Of a stretch of DNA of 9,255 nucleotides, positions 7,701 to 9,255 are shown one piece after another. Position numbers and translations under genes: made by a program. Source of the DNA: an uncultured Clostridia bacterium (GTDB lineage Bacteria > Bacillota > Clostridia > Oscillospirales > Ruminococcaceae); the NCBI GenBank assembly GCA_946183095.1, contig CAMHBE010000060.1:1-9255 (forward strand), read 5' to 3'. The notes below the pieces were generated by a model that was given only the letters and a program-made list of their open reading frames with translations, was not told the origin of the DNA and made no database searches. Position 1 is the first letter of the stretch. Each line of letters opens with the position of its first letter.

Positions 7701-9255
7701 GGAACTGCTCGAACTGCTGTGCTGTATTCTTCTGAACGGCGGGCTGACCGAAGGGGTCATTGTTCATCTGCGGCATCCTGTCGAACATTGACAGACCTAC
7801 GTTTTCGGGTATCCGGTCGGCTGACGGGAGCTGTTCGGGACGTGAGGAACGCTGGGGTATCTGCTCGTAGATATCCTCGGACGTTTCCGCTTTGGGTATC
7901 CTGTCGAACATCGAAAGCTCCACCTTATCCGGTATATCCTCGGCTGACGGTAGCTGCGCATTGCGGCTGCGCGGCTGCTGGGCGGCATCTATCACGTTCT
8001 GCACAAAAGAACCTGCCGCGGGCGCACTGCCCTTGTGTCCGACGTAAATATCCTCCGAAGGCTCGGAACCTATATTCACCCGTGAGCCTTCCTCGGCAAC
8101 GACAAGATCGCCGTTCTCCGCGTCGAATGCCAGTCCGCTGTCGGAGATGCGGGATTCGTAAGCCTTCTGCTCCTCCGGGGAGATGAGCACGGTATGGTCG
8201 TCATCTGCCGGCTGTGCCGCCGGTACCGCGAACTGTATCGGCGATGTCTGCTGTACGGTGCTGAACTGTATCTGCGGCTGCGCGGCAGTCTCCGGAACAA
8301 CATTGCTGTCGGGACCAGCGGCGGGCATTGCAGCCGGAACGAACGGGTCTGCGTACAGTCCTGCTTTCAGTTCTCCGGCGGTCTGCTGTCTGTCGGCGGA
8401 TTTCAGAGAGAGTGACTTCATCAGCGCTCTTTCGCAGTTCTCGCTTATCTGCACGCCAAGCTGTCTCGGCGGAACTATGGTGTCGCTTATCATGCGGTCG
8501 AAGGCTCTCGGCGGCGGATTTCCGGTAAGGCAGCGGTAGATCGTCGCGCCGAGAGAATAGATATCCGACCAGGCGCCGTGACCCGTTGCGGTGTAGAGCT
8601 CCACAGGTGCATAGTCATGCTTCAGGGCGACGGACGTAGTCTCCTGACCGGAAGCCGATACGTCCTTTGCACAGCCGAAATCGAGCAGACGCACCTTGCC
8701 CCTTTCGAGCATGATGTTGTCGGGCGAGATGTCACGGTGAACAAGTCCGTGTCCGTGAAAATCATCGAGCGCGGCAAACAGCGGCTCGATGAGCCTGAAC
8801 AGCTCCTCGGGCTGCATACGTCCTCCGCGCAGCTCTGCTATTTTCGAGAGGGTGGTGCCCTCGATGTATTCCATGATTATGTAGGCGGTGTTGTTATCTT
8901 CGATAAAGTCACGGACACCCACCGCCACCTTGTCTTTTTCGAGCATGGCAATGGCGCGCGCCTCTTTGCGGAAACGCTCCTTGCCCTGTGCGAAATCCGA
9001 GTTCTCCTCGTCACCGCTGTGGCTCTCTATACGCATTGTAGAGGTATTTCTCGAAGCCTTGTCCTTCGGAAAATACTCCTTTATCGCGACCTTACAGTCA
9101 AGGTTCAGATCTCTGCCTATGTAAGTTACTCCGAATCCGCCCTCACCGAGCGCCCGCCCGATAAGGTAGCGGTCTTTGAGCACAGTTCCGACAGGCAGGT
9201 GATGTACCGCAGAAACGTATGTCGCAGGGTCAAGACCGCAGACCGGGCAGGTCGG
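4768..9255 (-). CDS. LRR receptor-like Ser/Thr protein kinase, 5' end outside the window
   Basis: This is a membrane protein kinase of at least 1495 residues, with no start visible; numbers here count from the codon at 9183. A CPVCG zinc knuckle and HHLPVGT precede the kinase domain (5-275). That domain has the glycine loop GEGGFG (13-18), Lys35 in VAIK, Glu74, HRDISPDN (149-156), DFG (168-170), YAPVE (191-195) and DIYSLG (207-212). A disordered linker (276-625) holds a two-copy 41-residue repeat and an octapeptide array. GGGKKK precedes a single membrane span (about 629-649), so by the positive-inside rule the kinase is cytoplasmic and the rest external. Outside are a Thr-rich stalk, one BspA-type LRR module (700-960), an acidic/Thr-Pro linker (963-1054) and a second LRR module (1055-1471). 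The ligand and substrates are unknown. The predicted role is sensing an extracellular or cell-surface target. An intrinsic terminator follows. The upstream promoter is not visible. Confidence 0.93.
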   Translation of the reverse strand, partial: PTCPVCGLDPATYVSAVHHLPVGTVLKDRYLIGRALGEGGFGVTYIGRDLNLDCKVAIKEYFPKDKASRNTSTMRIESHSGDEENSDFAQGKERFRKEARAIAMLEKDKVAVGVRDFIEDNNTAYIIMEYIEGTTLSKIAELRGGRMQPEELFRLIEPLFAALDDFHGHGLVHRDISPDNIMLERGKVRLLDFGCAKDVSASGQETTSVALKHDYAPVELYTATGHGAWSDIYSLGATIYRCLTGNPPPRAFDRMISDTIVPPRQLGVQISENCERALMKSLSLKSADRQQTAGELKAGLYADPFVPAAMPAAGPDSNVVPETAAQPQIQFSTVQQTSPIQFAVPAAQPADDDHTVLISPEEQKAYESRISDSGLAFDAENGDLVVAEEGSRVNIGSEPSEDIYVGHKGSAPAAGSFVQNVIDAAQQPRSRNAQLPSAEDIPDKVELSMFDRIPKAETSEDIYEQIPQRSSRPEQLPSADRIPENVGLSMFDRMPQMNNDPFGQPAVQKNTAQQFEQFPDLDKIPEYKVERNTSQENIFGQIPQSQYGQVPQSQYGQVPQSQYGQMQQSQYGQVPQSQYGQMQQSQYGQVPQSQYGQMQQPQYGQTPQTDNTATRVIPAAGIREAASGTNINAPAAAPAAAVPANKGGGKKKGIIIGVSAAAAAALILTAILLNKSGDGQVPVETSADITTGTAEITTVTTAEFTTTTYADEDLDIEITDADLFETVEEDGRITITKYLGTSGEVSIPAAINGKPVTKLQGDTGMSIFPDPSLITAVDLPSGLREIGTAAFFGCSNLGYVAIPNSVSVIGERAFYECSSMRSVRIPAGVSEISPFAFYGCKEIKSVTLPDSVTAVGDHAFGRCSSMMSVKFTSRVTSIGEQAFEDCTALEAIKLPKSISRVGKSAFKNCSKAKILILSSGMSMVDTETFNGCSSLEKLVVPNSIMRLNGKSFMGCTSLGDVSLPTDCSVADDAFSGCDAANIMFRSMGEEAVTEEDPDLMEVPVPDTEPEEEDVPDEDTTQPPEITTAAPATAPDVTTKTPDVTTAPPRTTKTTTTTKKDTTTTTTKKDDKPASAEDTLKYVSVTGGVEITGYRGTAGKLVIPSKLGGKSVISIAASAFSSNSVLESVEIPSSVTNIGENAFRNCTSLTSVTMKASPKELSAYCFAGCTKLREISLPEGIREVHDCAFQNCTGLTKVTTPESMWYIDNNVFEGCSSLTSLNMKEGNKTIGDSCFKGCTSLSVLNVPKSTEKIGAHAFENDISLSDITLSTKMKKISPYTFAGCTGLRKIDIPRGPEIFEECAFYKCTNLETVSLSDSLGVIGTKAFSGCGKLSSINFPNSIQEIGAEAFSECKGLTRLDLPTSLKTIGDDSFALCENVTSVTLPSGLTSIGSAAFIRCYGITSINIPSTVKTIGSYAFQNCTSLSKLTLGEGVKVIDEYAFSKTAIDELDIPHSIEKIGFAAFWDCTKLKYVYMSQNTDIDIDAFINTDVEVVFT
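4771..5919 (-). repeat. Second BspA-type LRR array, 16 repeats plus a short final one
   Basis: Residues 1089-1471 of the kinase (counted from 9183) repeat every 23 residues with almost no slippage. Repeats begin at 1089, 1111, 1134, 1157 and so on to 1455, and only two are 22 residues long. The pattern is xxIGxxAFxxCxxLxxVxLPxSV, as in LRR_5/BspA surface proteins. A beta-rich cap (about 1055-1088) with ITGYRG, LVIPSKLGGKSV precedes it. The conserved Cys is present in 13 of the 16 full repeats. The array ends the protein. Confidence 0.9.
6022..6297 (-). other. Acidic then Thr/Pro/Lys-rich linker between the two LRR modules
   Basis: Residues 963-1054 start with an acidic Asp/Glu/Pro stretch and change to Thr/Pro-rich and then Thr/Lys-rich sequence, including TTKTTTTTKKD and DTTTTTTKKDD (about 1026-1046). 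The codons include an ACT triplet run at 6086-6099. Linkers of this kind are common in ruminococcal surface proteins and probably act as extended, possibly glycosylated spacers through the cell wall. Confidence 0.75.
6310..6906 (-). repeat. First BspA-type LRR array, eight repeats plus a short final one
   Basis: Residues 760-958 show exact 23-residue periodicity, with repeats beginning at 760, 783, 806 and onward to 944. Each carries Cys at the same position (FxxC), nine out of nine. A cap at about 703-735 (RITITKYLG, VSIPAAINGKPV) resembles the cap of the second array, so the two modules look like copies of one cap-plus-LRR unit. Confidence 0.88.
7234..7302 (-). other. Single transmembrane segment of the kinase
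   Basis: Residues 628-650 form an uninterrupted hydrophobic Ile/Ala/Leu stretch, preceded by GGGKKK and followed by NKSGDG. The positive charges on the N-terminal side predict that the kinase faces the cytoplasm and the LRR part faces outward. No other membrane span or signal peptide is apparent in the visible part. Confidence 0.88.
7447..7638 (-). repeat. Eight tandem 24-bp repeats encoding the octapeptide GQxxQSQY
   Basis: Eight in-frame units (residues 516-579) read GQIPQSQY, GQVPQSQY twice, then GQMQQSQY alternating with GQVPQSQY, ending in GQMQQPQY. A degenerate ninth unit, GQTPQTDN, follows. The alternation of VP and MQ units means the DNA also repeats at 48 bp with few differences, a sign of recent expansion. 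The segment is cytoplasmic, between the kinase domain and the membrane, and is probably disordered. Confidence 0.95.
7771..7956 (-). repeat. Two copies of a 41-residue linker repeat with the motif SMFDRxP
   Basis: QLPSAEDIPDKVELSMFDRI at residue 410 and QLPSADRIPENVGLSMFDRM at residue 451 are 41 residues apart and agree at most positions. Each continues with Pro. A third, decayed copy begins near residue 493 (QFPDLDKIPEY). The interval between copies contains SEDIYEQIPQ, matched later by QENIFGQIPQ, which leads directly into the octapeptide array. Similar short motifs in disordered linkers often bind a partner protein. Confidence 0.8.
9184..9255 (-). other. Zinc-knuckle remnant and linker showing that the kinase starts outside the window
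   Basis: Upstream of the GTG at 9183 the same frame continues without a stop for 24 codons to the window edge and encodes PTCPVCGLDPATYVSAVHHL then PVGT. CPVCG is one half of a CxxC...CxxC zinc ribbon, and HxLPxGTxLxxRYLIG is the usual run-in to the kinase domain in this clostridial family, as I recall it. The other cysteine pair and the start codon should lie just beyond 9255. Confidence 0.85.

Noticed and set aside
9181..9183. GTG at 9183 as the kinase start codon
   Set aside because: The frame stays open to the window edge and encodes a zinc knuckle and a family-typical lead-in; no ribosome binding site precedes this GTG.
185..9183. Both long reading frames having the same length of 1471 codons
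   Set aside because: The agreement comes from longest-frame start calls; corrected lengths are 1464 and at least 1495, and the proteins are unrelated.

Overview
The window looks like chromosomal DNA from a low-GC Gram-positive anaerobe of the class Clostridia, most likely Ruminococcus or a relative. Three things suggest this. It has a full-length PolC-type replicative polymerase, which is typical of Bacillota. It has a very long membrane kinase whose opening (zinc knuckle, HxLPxGT, RYLIGRxLGEGGFG, VAIKEYFP) matches a kinase family I know from Ruminococcaceae. It has Thr-rich, wall-spanning linkers and BspA-type leucine-rich repeats. Coding DNA looks roughly balanced in GC by eye, while the gaps between genes are AT-rich with near-consensus housekeeping promoters. 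The genus is an inference, not proven.

Everything supported is on the minus strand, so transcription runs from right to left. From 9255 down to 4768 there is a multidomain Ser/Thr protein kinase whose reading frame is still open at the right edge, so its start lies outside the window. In order it has a zinc-knuckle remnant, a kinase domain, a long disordered linker with two kinds of internal repeat, one membrane span, a BspA-type LRR module, an acidic/Thr-Pro linker and a second, longer LRR module. A clear intrinsic terminator (4716-4750) follows it. A separate transcription unit then starts at a perfect TTGACA-17-TATAAT promoter (4650-4678) and reads polC (4579-185, 1464 aa). I argue that polC starts at the internal GTG at 4579, behind a strong ribosome binding site, and not at the longest-ORF start at 4600.

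The left 184 bases carry no obvious terminator for polC. They hold a strong minus-strand promoter (TTGACA-17-TATTAT), two perfect inverted repeats placed like operators, a ribosome binding site, and the first eight whole codons of another gene starting at 26 (MKRYDLIT, with Pro probably next). Those few residues recall HisZ, but the identification is tentative.

The genes do not form an obvious pathway: each has its own promoter or terminator. The most unusual object is the kinase. It is a bacterial receptor-like kinase with the domain order of PknB/PrkC-type sensors, but it carries LRR ectodomains in place of PASTA repeats. Its cytoplasmic linker includes a Gln/Tyr/Gly-rich octapeptide array that resembles the low-complexity regions of FET-type proteins. 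All long plus-strand reading frames are antisense shadows of these two genes.
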